From NCBI GenBank assembly GCA_030151245.1, contig JASLEF010000026.1, positions 1-26,685 of the forward strand: a DNA stretch of 26,685 nt, given 5' to 3'. The number at the start of each line of letters is the position of its first letter. The first letter of the stretch is position 1. A model generated the notes under the pieces. It saw only the letters and a program-made list of their open reading frames with translations, searched no databases and had not been told where the DNA came from. A program made the translations under genes and the position numbers. Below, one piece after another: positions 6,990-14,653 of this stretch. Source of the DNA: Ignatzschineria sp. Its GTDB lineage: Bacteria; Pseudomonadota; Gammaproteobacteria; Cardiobacteriales; Wohlfahrtiimonadaceae.

Positions 6990-8234
6990 TTAGCCTTGAT
7001 CATCTATTTGGGTAGAATTAAAGTGATTAGGAATTAATGTAATGACCGCTTCTAAAATCTGCTTGGCGACAATAGATTTATCCGCCCTTAAGATGGGCTG
7101 CTTACGACCATCTTGCATAAAAAGCATCATCTCATTATCAGATTCCCCAAAAACTTTACCGTCAGAGACATCATTTAAACAGATCATATCCACATTTTTG
7201 CGTTGTAACTTTAACTTTGCATTCTTCTCGATATCATCTGTTTCTGCCGCAAAACCGACACAGATTGCCGGACGACTTTCCCCTTTTGCAATCGTTGCCA
7301 AAACATCCGGATTCTTCTTAAAAGTAAGCGTTAGAAGATCCGAATCATCAGTTTTCTTTAACTTTTCATTCGAGCGATTCACCACTGAATAATCCGCAAC
7401 CGCGGCTGCTGCAATAAAGATATCCGCATCTCTTGTTGCCGCCCACGTGGCCTCCATCATATTGGCAGCACTTTTAACTTTAATCAGTTCAATATTTTCC
7501 GGGGCATCTAATGCTACAGGACCTGAAATCAACACCACTTCAGCTCCCATTTTCTCAGCAGCAATGGCCAATGAATATCCCATTTTGCCACTAGAATAGT
7601 TGCTAATATAACGAACAGGATCTATCTCTTCGACGGTCGGTCCTGCCGTAATGACAATTTTTTTACCAGCTAAAGGGTGCGAAGCCTCAACACTCAGAGG
7701 GATATCTGCAAAAAATGCCAGTACAGCATCACGAATCTGTATCGGCTCCGGCATCCGCCCTTGCCCAATTTCCCCACAAGCTTGAGAACCATTTTCTGGC
7801 TCTAAAATATGGATTCCGCGGGATTTTAATTTCGCAATATTCTCCTGAACTGCACTATTCGCCCACATTAAACGATTCATTCCCGGCGCAAGTATGATCG
7901 GTTTTTCTGTCGCAAGACAGATTGCTGATAAGAGATCATCAGCAAAGCCACCGGCAAGTGTCGCAATCGTATTGGCACTTGTGGGCGCAATTAAGAGTAA
8001 ATCTGCCCAACGCGCCAATTCAATATGTCCCATTCCCGCTTCATGCGCGGGATCAAGAAGATCGTAGACGACAGGATATCCTGAAACAGCTTGAAGCGTC
8101 AGCGGTGTCACAAAGCTCCGCCCCCCCTCCGTCATTACCACCCGTACCTCAAATCCCACTTCTTTTAATCGTCGCACAAGGTCTGGTGACTTATAGGCCG
8201 CAATACTGCCACTTACGCCTAACAGAATATTCAT
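6990..8234 (-). CDS. coaBC: Bifunctional phosphopantothenoylcysteine decarboxylase / phosphopantothenate-cysteine ligase
   Basis: CoaBC carries out two steps of coenzyme A synthesis: joining cysteine to 4'-phosphopantothenate, then decarboxylating the product. The 414-residue protein has both domains. The N-terminal flavoprotein decarboxylase (about 1-185) has the 'GVSGSIAAYKS' FMN loop, catalytic His70 in 'GHIELARWADLLLIAP', the 'PGMN' motif at 117-120 and Cys153 in the substrate clamp 'SQACGEIGQGRMPEP'. The C-terminal ligase domain (about 188-405) has 'ITAGPTVEEIDPVRYISNYS', 'AAAVADY' and 'NVDMICLNDV'. The ATG has AAGGAA about 10 nt upstream. In Escherichia coli the gene is followed by dut; here yqaA follows 2 nt later, then two permeases. 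Confidence 0.96.
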   Translation of the reverse strand: MNILLGVSGSIAAYKSPDLVRRLKEVGFEVRVVMTEGGRSFVTPLTLQAVSGYPVVYDLLDPAHEAGMGHIELARWADLLLIAPTSANTIATLAGGFADDLLSAICLATEKPIILAPGMNRLMWANSAVQENIAKLKSRGIHILEPENGSQACGEIGQGRMPEPIQIRDAVLAFFADIPLSVEASHPLAGKKIVITAGPTVEEIDPVRYISNYSSGKMGYSLAIAAEKMGAEVVLISGPVALDAPENIELIKVKSAANMMEATWAATRDADIFIAAAAVADYSVVNRSNEKLKKTDDSDLLTLTFKKNPDVLATIAKGESRPAICVGFAAETDDIEKNAKLKLQRKNVDMICLNDVSDGKVFGESDNEMMLFMQDGRKQPILRADKSIVAKQILEAVITLIPNHFNSTQIDDQG

Positions 8235-8590
8235 ATGATTATAATTCCTTTGATATTATTTTAAGCTCTCATCAACATCGGAATATCATAACACTAAACG
8301 AGAGGCTAATTCTTTCGATATTCCGCACAAAAATCCCTGAGTAGATTACTCGAAAGTATCTTCTATTTAATAACTTTTATGTCGATGTTTTATAACGGGA
8401 TATGCTTAGCGAAACTTTTGATAAATTCTACCGACCATCGTCTCTTAATCTGGACTTCAACACGTTTTACAAACACAAAATTCGCAACCATAAAAAAGCT
8501 CTCTAAAAGAAAGACCTTAGAGAGCTTTAAACTACGATGAATAGAGACCTTACGCTCTTTAATCACTTATAAACTTATGGTATCTCTACT
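8235..8590. other. Gene-free gap between rng and coaBC
   Basis: This 356-bp stretch holds no credible gene. On the minus strand it carries the coaBC leader, with a possible -10 (TATGAT, complement of 8285-8290) inside an inverted repeat: GGAATATC at 8280-8287 and GATATTCC at 8317-8324. A short hairpin, GAGTA-GAT-TACTC, is at 8339-8351, and the rng terminator is at the left end. Positions 8355-8490 show nothing I can interpret. Confidence 0.5.
8492..8528 (-). terminator. Intrinsic terminator of rng (pgk-rng transcript)
   Basis: AAAGCTCTCTAA (8495-8506) and TTAGAGAGCTTT (8517-8528) form a perfect 12-bp stem with a 10-nt loop. On the minus strand it ends in a T run (complement of 8492-8497). 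It lies about 60 bp after the rng stop. Confidence 0.88.
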
Positions 8591-10120
8591 TTACATCGGC
8601 ACAATATCAAACTGTTCCACAGGATAGAGCTCTTCCGGTTGAAGGCGGATATTCGCATCGATCTGAATTTGTAGATCAGCAACGCTATGCGCCTCTTCAT
8701 CTAACAATCTTTCAATCACTTCTGGTGCAGCAAGAACTAAGAACTCCTTCAATGTTGGAAAGCGTTTTCCATCTCGAATCAACTCTCGTAATATCTCAAA
8801 GCAGACAGTCGCACTCGTCTTTACATACCCATTACCTTGACACTTTGGACAAGGTTCACACATCAATTGCACAAGACTTTCTCTGGTACGTTTACGGGTC
8901 ATCTGTACTAAACCTAATGTCGTGACCTCACTAATGGAAGTACGAGCATAATCATGCGATAAGTGCTCTTGTAACTCTTCTAGAACTCCCTGACGATGCT
9001 CTTCACTCTGCATATCGATGAAATCGATAATGATAATCCCGCCCAGATTACGCAAGCGAACTTGTCGCGCCAAGGCTTGAGCTGCTTCGAGATTCGTCTT
9101 GTAGATCGTCTCTTCAAGATTTCGGAACCCCACAAAGCCGCCGGTATTAATATCAATCGTGGTCATCGCTTCTGTCTGTTCGATCATTAGGTAACCGCCA
9201 GACTTTAGATCCACTCGTTTTTCTAGAGCAAGATTAATTTCTCTTTCTGTATTGAAAAGATCAAAAATGGCACGAGGACCGACATAATATTCAATACGTT
9301 CCGTCATCTCCGGTAAAAAGCGTGTTGTAAAGTCCATCATGCTTTTATAACCATCCATCGAGTCAATGCGAACACGTTGAATATCTTTCGAGATATAATC
9401 TCGCAAAATTCGCAGTTCTAGTGGAAAGTTCCCATAAATGACTTCGCCCACTTTTGCCTTCGCAATACGCCCTTTTAAATCACTCCATAAGCGATTTAAA
9501 AATTGCATATCTGAACGTAAAACCCAAGGATCAACTCCTTCTGCCGCCGTCCTAGCAATATATGCTCCCGGTATTTCTGCTTGATAGTTTTGCAAGGTGC
9601 TCTTAAGACGATCACGCTCCTCCTCATCCTCAATACGAATTGAAACACCAATTACATCAGAATCTGCTAAATAAACGAGATAACAAGAGGGGATTGAGAT
9701 CTGCGTTGTAATTCGAGCACCTTTAGTCCCTAAAGGGTCTCGAATCACCTGCACAATGAGCTCCTGACCTTGTGTCAAAAGCTTGGTAATATCAATTGCT
9801 TCAGGATTACGCTTTGTCGGAGCACGCTCTGTGTCCCCCTTCCCTTCATCATCACAACTATCACATTCATCCGGAGAAAACTCATTACATCCCGTTTGAA
9901 TATCACTGACATGAAGGAATGCTGCGCGATCAAGACCAATATCTACGAATGCCGCTTCAAGGCCAGGTAAAACACGAATAACGACACCTTTATAAATATT
10001 GCCGACTAGCCCGCGCTTCTCATCTCGTTCAATCAGCACCTCTTGAACAATCGCATTGCTAATGACAGCAGCTCTCGTCTCATTCGGCGTAATATTAATT
10101 AAGATTTCGTTATTATTCAT
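8591..10120 (-). CDS. rng: Ribonuclease G
   Basis: RNase G is a single-strand endoribonuclease that matures the 5' end of 16S rRNA and starts decay of some mRNAs. The 509-residue protein keeps the RNase E/G order: an S1 domain (about 35-125) beginning 'GNIYKGVVIRVLPGLEAAFVD', the sensor and RNase H-like region, a DNase I-like domain with catalytic Asp323 ('TTIDINTGGFVG') and Asp366 ('IIIIDFIDM'), and a zinc-link 'CEPCPKC' at 421-427. It ends 'EQFDIVPM', like E. coli RNase G, and lacks the long tail of RNase E. The S1 domain has an acidic loop (about 77-107) longer than I recall for E. coli, with Cys78, Cys86 and Cys89. The start lies 2 nt after the pgk stop and has only a weak ribosome site, so it is probably translated by coupling to pgk. 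Confidence 0.95.
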   Translation of the reverse strand: MNNNEILINITPNETRAAVISNAIVQEVLIERDEKRGLVGNIYKGVVIRVLPGLEAAFVDIGLDRAAFLHVSDIQTGCNEFSPDECDSCDDEGKGDTERAPTKRNPEAIDITKLLTQGQELIVQVIRDPLGTKGARITTQISIPSCYLVYLADSDVIGVSIRIEDEEERDRLKSTLQNYQAEIPGAYIARTAAEGVDPWVLRSDMQFLNRLWSDLKGRIAKAKVGEVIYGNFPLELRILRDYISKDIQRVRIDSMDGYKSMMDFTTRFLPEMTERIEYYVGPRAIFDLFNTEREINLALEKRVDLKSGGYLMIEQTEAMTTIDINTGGFVGFRNLEETIYKTNLEAAQALARQVRLRNLGGIIIIDFIDMQSEEHRQGVLEELQEHLSHDYARTSISEVTTLGLVQMTRKRTRESLVQLMCEPCPKCQGNGYVKTSATVCFEILRELIRDGKRFPTLKEFLVLAAPEVIERLLDEEAHSVADLQIQIDANIRLQPEELYPVEQFDIVPM

Positions 10121-10122
10121 TT

Positions 10123-11298
10123 TTAATTAGCTCGCTTTTCTAACATCTCGACGGCGGGTAATACTTTACCTTCTAACAACTCAAGGAAAGCTCCACCACC
10201 GGTTGAGATATAAGAGATATCATCTTTTAAACCAAATTCTTCCACTGCTGCAACGGTATCCCCGCCACCAGCAATAGAGAATGCATCACTTTTTGCAATT
10301 GCCTCACCCAATTTTTTGGTTCCTTCGGCAAAGTTTGCAAATTCAAAAACCCCTACAGGACCATTCCAAACGATTGTTTTAGCATTTGCCATGATGTTAC
10401 TGTAAAGTTCACTCGTTTTAGGACCAATATCCATAATCATGTCGTCAGACTCAATCTCATCGATAGATTTAATCACGGCTTTAGCATCGGCAGAGAAAGT
10501 TTTTCCAACAACAACATCAATAGGAAGCGGAATCTCCTTACCTTCCTCTTCAGCACGCTGCAGAAGCTTTTTCGCTTCCGCTACTAAATCTTTTTCCACC
10601 AAGCTATTACCAACGTTATATCCTTTTGCAAGTAACAGTGTATTAGTAATACCGCCCCCTGTGATCAGTTGATCGACTTTATCCATAAGGGCATTTAAAA
10701 CGGTTAACTTCGTAGAAACCTTTGCTCCCCCGACGATTGCGACCATTGGACTTGCTGGTTTTTGAATGACTTTCATCAAAGCATTGAGTTCTTTTTCAAG
10801 TAAAAGACCCGCAGCAACCTCTTTCGCAACCATTCCTACCCCATAAGTTGATGCGGCCTTACGATGAGCTGTTGCAAATGCATCCATCACATAAACATCA
10901 CACAAATTTGCCATTTTTTGCGAGAGCGCATCATCATTCGCTTTTTCACCATTTAAGAAGCGAACATTCTCTAATAACTTCACTTCACCTGGTTGAATCT
11001 CTACACCATTAATCCAGTTTTTAACAAGTGAAACAGGTTTACCAAGACGATTTGATAACCACACTGCTGCTGGTGCTAAAGTAAATTCTTGACTCTCTTC
11101 CCCTTCTGTTGGTCGTCCTAAATGGGACATCAACATCACAGAGCCTCCTTTCTCAAGGATTTTTTCAATGGTTGGTACAGCTGCCTCTAAACGTGCATCT
11201 GATGTGATTTGACCATCATGAATCGGTACGTTTAAGTCTTCACGGACTAAAACACGTTTTCCCTCTAAATTGAGGCCTTCTAAAGTATTAAATTTCAT
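10123..11298 (-). CDS. pgk: Phosphoglycerate kinase
   Basis: PGK transfers phosphate from 1,3-bisphosphoglycerate to ADP in glycolysis and runs in reverse in gluconeogenesis. The 391-residue protein has the usual bacterial length and motifs. 'VLVREDLNVP' (17-26) and 'SHLGRP' (58-63) bind the phosphoglycerate. 'YVMDAFATAHRKAAST' follows near 136-151. 'VAIVGGAKVSTK' and 'GGGITNT' lie in the hinge and nucleotide side, and 'WNGPVGVFE' and 'IAGGGDTVAAVE' contact the nucleotide and catalytic loop. The ATG follows GAGGGG at good spacing. Upstream lies a 244-bp gap with no strong hairpin. gap, pyk and fba, its common neighbours, are absent; rng follows 2 nt downstream instead. Confidence 0.97.
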   Translation of the reverse strand: MKFNTLEGLNLEGKRVLVREDLNVPIHDGQITSDARLEAAVPTIEKILEKGGSVMLMSHLGRPTEGEESQEFTLAPAAVWLSNRLGKPVSLVKNWINGVEIQPGEVKLLENVRFLNGEKANDDALSQKMANLCDVYVMDAFATAHRKAASTYGVGMVAKEVAAGLLLEKELNALMKVIQKPASPMVAIVGGAKVSTKLTVLNALMDKVDQLITGGGITNTLLLAKGYNVGNSLVEKDLVAEAKKLLQRAEEEGKEIPLPIDVVVGKTFSADAKAVIKSIDEIESDDMIMDIGPKTSELYSNIMANAKTIVWNGPVGVFEFANFAEGTKKLGEAIAKSDAFSIAGGGDTVAAVEEFGLKDDISYISTGGGAFLELLEGKVLPAVEMLEKRAN

Positions 11299-11542
11299 TC
11301 TTACCCCTCACAACAAATATTCAATTTACAATTAATATCAGACAGATACCTACATCATACAAATATCACACAAGTTACAAATAAGTCATAAACAAATAGA
11401 GTTTTTATAAAAAAAGTAATGAATCCTCTCTCTACATATCGTCGATTTTAAAAATCCCTCTCACATTATTAGAGATTAAAATCTTTCAAATAGTGGAAAC
11501 AACTCTTTTAAACTCTTTTGTACCTTGCCCTTTAACGTGCAC

Positions 11543-12493
11543 TTATTTTAAAGCATCTAAATAACGCTCAGCATCTAATGCCGCCATACAACCTGATCCC
11601 GCGGAGGTTATTGCTTGACGATAATGTGAATCCATCACATCACCCGCTGCAAAAACTCCTGGTACAGAGGTTGCTGTCGCATTCCCATTAATGCCCGAAT
11701 TGACCACAATATAGCCGTGACGCATTTCCAGTTGATTATTAAAAATCTCTGTATTTGGCGCATGACCAATGGCAATAAAAACCCCTGGTACTTCAATCTC
11801 TTTAACCGAATCATCTTTTGTTGATGAGAGCACGACGCCCGTGACACCCGACGCATCGCCTTTGACTTCATCTAACACTCGATCTAAATGTAATTCAATT
11901 TTGCCAGCTTCAACATTACGATAAAGACGATCAATCAGGATTTTCTCGGCACGGAACGTATCACGACGATGAACTAAATGAACTTTTGAAGCAATTTGGC
12001 TCAGATAAAGTGCTTCTTCAACTGCGGTATTACCGCCGCCTACAACCACGACTTCTTTTTCACGATAGAAGAAGCCATCACAGGTTGCACATGCCGAAAC
12101 ACCACGACCTAAATAAGCTTCTTCAGAAGGTAAACCTAAATATTTTGCCGAAGCGCCGGTTGCGATAATCAACGCATCACAACTGTAAGTCGCGTTATCA
12201 CCCATTAAAGTAAAAGGCTTTTTCGTTAAATCCACACTGTGAATATGATCAAATAAAATTTCTGTACCAAAACGCTCACAATGTTCGCGCATCTGATCCA
12301 TTAATACAGGTCCAGTTAAACCTTCCATCCCACCAGGCCAGTTATCAATATCTGTTGTCGTTGTCAGCTGTCCGCCCATTTGCATTCCCGTAATCACAAC
12401 AGGCTTTAGGTTTGCACGTGCCGCATAAAGGGCTGAAGTATAACCTGCAGGACCAGAACCGAGTACAATTAGAGAATGATGATTTTCACTCAT
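11543..12493 (-). CDS. trxB: Thioredoxin reductase
   Basis: TrxB is a cytoplasmic FAD enzyme that passes electrons from NADPH to thioredoxin. The 316-residue protein has the low-molecular-weight layout. The FAD-binding 'VLGSGPAGYTSALYAARA' is near 10-27. The redox pair Cys135 and Cys138 is in 'SACATCDGFFY'. The NADPH-binding 'VVVGGGNTAVEEALYLS' and the second FAD motif 'GVFAAGDVMD' follow. The ATG has AAGGAT 8 nt upstream. The gene appears monocistronic, with long gaps on both sides and no neighbouring thioredoxin gene. No clear terminator is visible in 11299-11542; only two short AT-rich palindromes occur there. Confidence 0.97.
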   Translation of the reverse strand: MSENHHSLIVLGSGPAGYTSALYAARANLKPVVITGMQMGGQLTTTTDIDNWPGGMEGLTGPVLMDQMREHCERFGTEILFDHIHSVDLTKKPFTLMGDNATYSCDALIIATGASAKYLGLPSEEAYLGRGVSACATCDGFFYREKEVVVVGGGNTAVEEALYLSQIASKVHLVHRRDTFRAEKILIDRLYRNVEAGKIELHLDRVLDEVKGDASGVTGVVLSSTKDDSVKEIEVPGVFIAIGHAPNTEIFNNQLEMRHGYIVVNSGINGNATATSVPGVFAAGDVMDSHYRQAITSAGSGCMAALDAERYLDALK

Positions 12494-12816
12494 AATTTAA
12501 ATCCTTTTTTATTTGCTATTTTCCTTATTTTCTCCCGCAAAAAAACATCGGGATAATATTGTCAATTTCCTAACAATGCTCAAGGTTTATTGCCTTGATG
12601 GAGCAAGAAAAATAGCCCATTTAATTTTAAAATTTCTAACATCGTATTATACATTAAAAATACTACTTCCTCCCCGTGAGAGAGTTCAAACATCCTTTTT
12701 TTCATAAAAAAAGAGCCTATCAAAAAGATAGACTCCTGTTATTACAAAACTTCTTTCGGTTAAATTATCGTTAATTATTCATAAACAACCGAAAAATTAG
12801 CGCTCTTCCATCACTC
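12494..12816. other. Gene-free gap between trxB and the polyamine-type binding protein gene
   Basis: This 323-bp gap has no credible gene. Its right part holds the terminator of the upstream binding-protein gene. The rest is the trxB leader. On the minus strand it shows a perfect TATAAT near 12643-12648 without a good -35, an isolated TTGACA near 12560-12565 without a matching -10, and a 5-bp hairpin (TCCCG/CGGGA) around 12532-12553. None of these is strong enough for a promoter call. Confidence 0.45.
12705..12735 (-). terminator. Intrinsic terminator of the polyamine-type binding protein gene
   Basis: On the minus strand GAGTCTATC (12727-12735) pairs with GATAGGCTC (12713-12721), including one G-T pair, around a 5-nt loop. 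A T run follows (complement of 12706-12712). It is about 80 bp after the stop of the gene it serves. Confidence 0.85.
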
Positions 12817-13905
12817 TTAACGCTGCGCTTTAATTTTGAGCCAATGGCGCATCAATTTTTTCTGCTCAGCTTGCGTATAAGGCTGTTTTACATTCAACAA
12901 TGATAACTCTTCTTGTGATGGATAAAGCGTTGGATCATTTAAAAGATCTTGATCCACAAATTCAAATGCCGCTTCGTTAGAGGTCGCATATTCCACATAA
13001 TCTGCGGCACGGGCATTGACTTTTGCATCTAATAAGTAATCAATAAAAGCATACGCTTCATCAACGTTCTTCGCATTTTTGACAATTGCTAATTGGTCAA
13101 ACCAAAGCAATCCCCCCTCTTTAGGAATAAAGTATTCAATCTCTACCCCCGCATCAGCTTCTTCTGCACGAGACTTTGCTAAATAGAGATCTCCTGACCA
13201 ACCTAGGGTTAAACAAGCATCTCCATTTGCCATTGCATTAATATACTCTGAAGAGTGAAACTTTGTAATATAAGGACGAATTGACTCTAAAACTTCATTC
13301 GCTTTTGCTAAATCTTCATTAGAGGTACTCTCTGCCGGCAACCCCAAATAGCGCATCACCATTGGATAAAATTCACTGGGTGTATCGACTACGTAAATCC
13401 CACAACTTGCAAGCTTTGAGGCATATTCTGGATTAAAGAGTAACTCCATAGAGTCAAGCGGTGCATCAGGCACAAGCTCTTTCACTTTATTGACATTATA
13501 AGCAATTCCAGTGGTTCCCCACATATATGGTACCGAATAATCTGTTGCTCCTGGAAGCTCTTCTAAACGCTCTTCAACAAATGGCCATATATTATCGATG
13601 TTTTTCAACTTTGTTCGATCAATCTTCTGTACGGCATCCGCTTGCACCATGTAAATTAACGTATAATCTGAAGGTACTACAATATCGTAGCCTGAATTTC
13701 CCGTTAAAGTTTTTGCTAATAATACTTCATTACTATCGAATGTGTCATATATCACCTTAATACCTGTTTGCTCGGTAAATTCGGTAATTAATTCAGGATC
13801 AATATAGTCTGTCCAGTTGTAAACACGTACTTCCTGCGCGCTTACGGTATGACTACCAATTAAGAACCCTAGGGATAAGAGAGCTGTTAACTTTAGTTTT
13901 TTCAT
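12817..13905 (-). CDS. Periplasmic putrescine/spermidine-type binding protein (PotD/PotF-like)
   Basis: This 362-residue secreted solute-binding protein would deliver a polyamine to an ABC importer. It has a Sec signal ending near residue 23 ('SHTVSA' before QEV). The mature part shows PotD/PotF landmarks: 'VRVYNWTDYI', 'YDIVVPSDYTL', 'VPYMWGTTGIAYN', 'LGWSGDLYLA' and 'EYFIPKEGGLLWFDQLAI'; the Trp, Asp and Tyr residues in these loops line the polyamine pocket in the known structures. Sequence alone cannot separate putrescine from spermidine. No permease or ATPase gene is next to it, so it must use a transporter encoded elsewhere. The start is ambiguous: the ATG at 13903-13905 is 12 nt from the AGGAG site, while a GTG one codon upstream (to 13908) is 9 nt away. 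The mature protein is the same. Confidence 0.9.
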   Translation of the reverse strand: MKKLKLTALLSLGFLIGSHTVSAQEVRVYNWTDYIDPELITEFTEQTGIKVIYDTFDSNEVLLAKTLTGNSGYDIVVPSDYTLIYMVQADAVQKIDRTKLKNIDNIWPFVEERLEELPGATDYSVPYMWGTTGIAYNVNKVKELVPDAPLDSMELLFNPEYASKLASCGIYVVDTPSEFYPMVMRYLGLPAESTSNEDLAKANEVLESIRPYITKFHSSEYINAMANGDACLTLGWSGDLYLAKSRAEEADAGVEIEYFIPKEGGLLWFDQLAIVKNAKNVDEAYAFIDYLLDAKVNARAADYVEYATSNEAAFEFVDQDLLNDPTLYPSQEELSLLNVKQPYTQAEQKKLMRHWLKIKAQR

Positions 13906-13937
13906 CACTTTATTTTTCTCCTATAAAGTGGGTAGAC

Positions 13938-13968
13938 ATAAAATAAGCGGTTGATTACTACCAACCGC
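13938..13968 (-). terminator. Probable terminator of the cytochrome c' gene
   Basis: On the minus strand GCGGTTG (13962-13968) pairs with CAACCGC (13947-13953) around an 8-nt loop. The following tract TTATTTTATG is only moderately T-rich. It lies about 95 bp after the cytochrome stop and just ahead of the next gene. Confidence 0.5.
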
Positions 13969-14060
13969 CCTCAACTTATACCATACTTTGGTCAAAGATC
14001 TAACAGAAACCTATTTTATTAATATCTCCATTTATCTTGTCACCAAAAAAGTTCTCAATA

Positions 14061-14495
14061 TTAGTCTACTTTAAATGCATCATGACATGATTTACAGGTG
14101 CCGCCTAATTTCCCCATCTGTGCACCCATACTCTTCTTATCACCAGCAGCTTCAACCATCGCGCCACTTTGCTCGATAAATGCCGCTAAATCTGCATCAA
14201 ATTCTGCACGATTGTCTGCAATTTTAGGGCTCGCATTTGTTCCTTCATAGGTACCATCAATGAATGTTGCGCCAACAGCTTTCGCCATCTCATTGATACG
14301 TGTTGCTGCTGCTACGGCTTCTTCAGGGTTATACTCGATTTCACCTTTCAACATCCCACCTAGTGTTCCCATATTCCAGCCAGCTACGGTGAATGCTGCT
14401 TTTCGGTATTTGATCACAGCATCAGTATCTACTTCCGCCATTGAAACACCTGTGACACCAACAGCTAACATTGCTGCAAGTACTAATTTCTTCAT
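14061..14495 (-). CDS. Cytochrome c'
   Basis: This 144-residue periplasmic haem protein has a Sec signal (cleavage likely after Ala20, before EVD). It has the four-helix cytochrome c' pattern: an N-terminal 'VIKYRKAAFTVAGWNMGTLG' helix and a single C-terminal haem site CKSCH at 134-138, where His138 is the axial ligand. Cytochromes c' bind NO and CO at a five-coordinate haem and in several bacteria protect against nitrosative stress; that role here is inference from the family. The ATG has AAGGAG at 8 nt. The gene looks monocistronic. Its leader carries an inverted repeat described separately, which may matter for regulation. Confidence 0.93.
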   Translation of the reverse strand: MKKLVLAAMLAVGVTGVSMAEVDTDAVIKYRKAAFTVAGWNMGTLGGMLKGEIEYNPEEAVAAATRINEMAKAVGATFIDGTYEGTNASPKIADNRAEFDADLAAFIEQSGAMVEAAGDKKSMGAQMGKLGGTCKSCHDAFKVD

Positions 14496-14523
14496 TGACT
14501 TCTCCTTTTTGAATAAAATGATA

Positions 14524-14562
14524 CATCACGGTAAATATTATGTGATGCAACTACTCATTATA
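14524..14562 (-). promoter_or_regulatory. Possible promoter and operator of the cytochrome c' gene
   Basis: On the minus strand a perfect TATAAT (complement of 14557-14562) is followed by an inverted repeat, CATCAC (14542-14547 complement) and GTGATG (14524-14529 complement), separated by 12 bp. The repeat would overlap the transcription start and early leader. The -35 is poor. A Crp/Fnr-like half site, TTGAT with a degenerate partner, lies about 60 bp upstream (complement of 14622-14635). Confidence 0.35.
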
Positions 14563-14653
14563 AATGAAATATATTTAATATATTGTTATTAATCTATTTC
14601 AAAACGTCAATCTCAAAAATGATGACATATATCAAATAACCTTATTAAATAAA

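Noticed and set aside
7042..7392. A 116-codon open frame on + inside coaBC
   Set aside because: It lies wholly antisense to a confident coaBC and has the Ser-rich composition of a shadow frame.
7922..8344. A 140-codon open frame on + across the coaBC start
   Set aside because: It is mostly antisense to coaBC, with no ribosome site and Gln/His/Pro-rich shadow composition.
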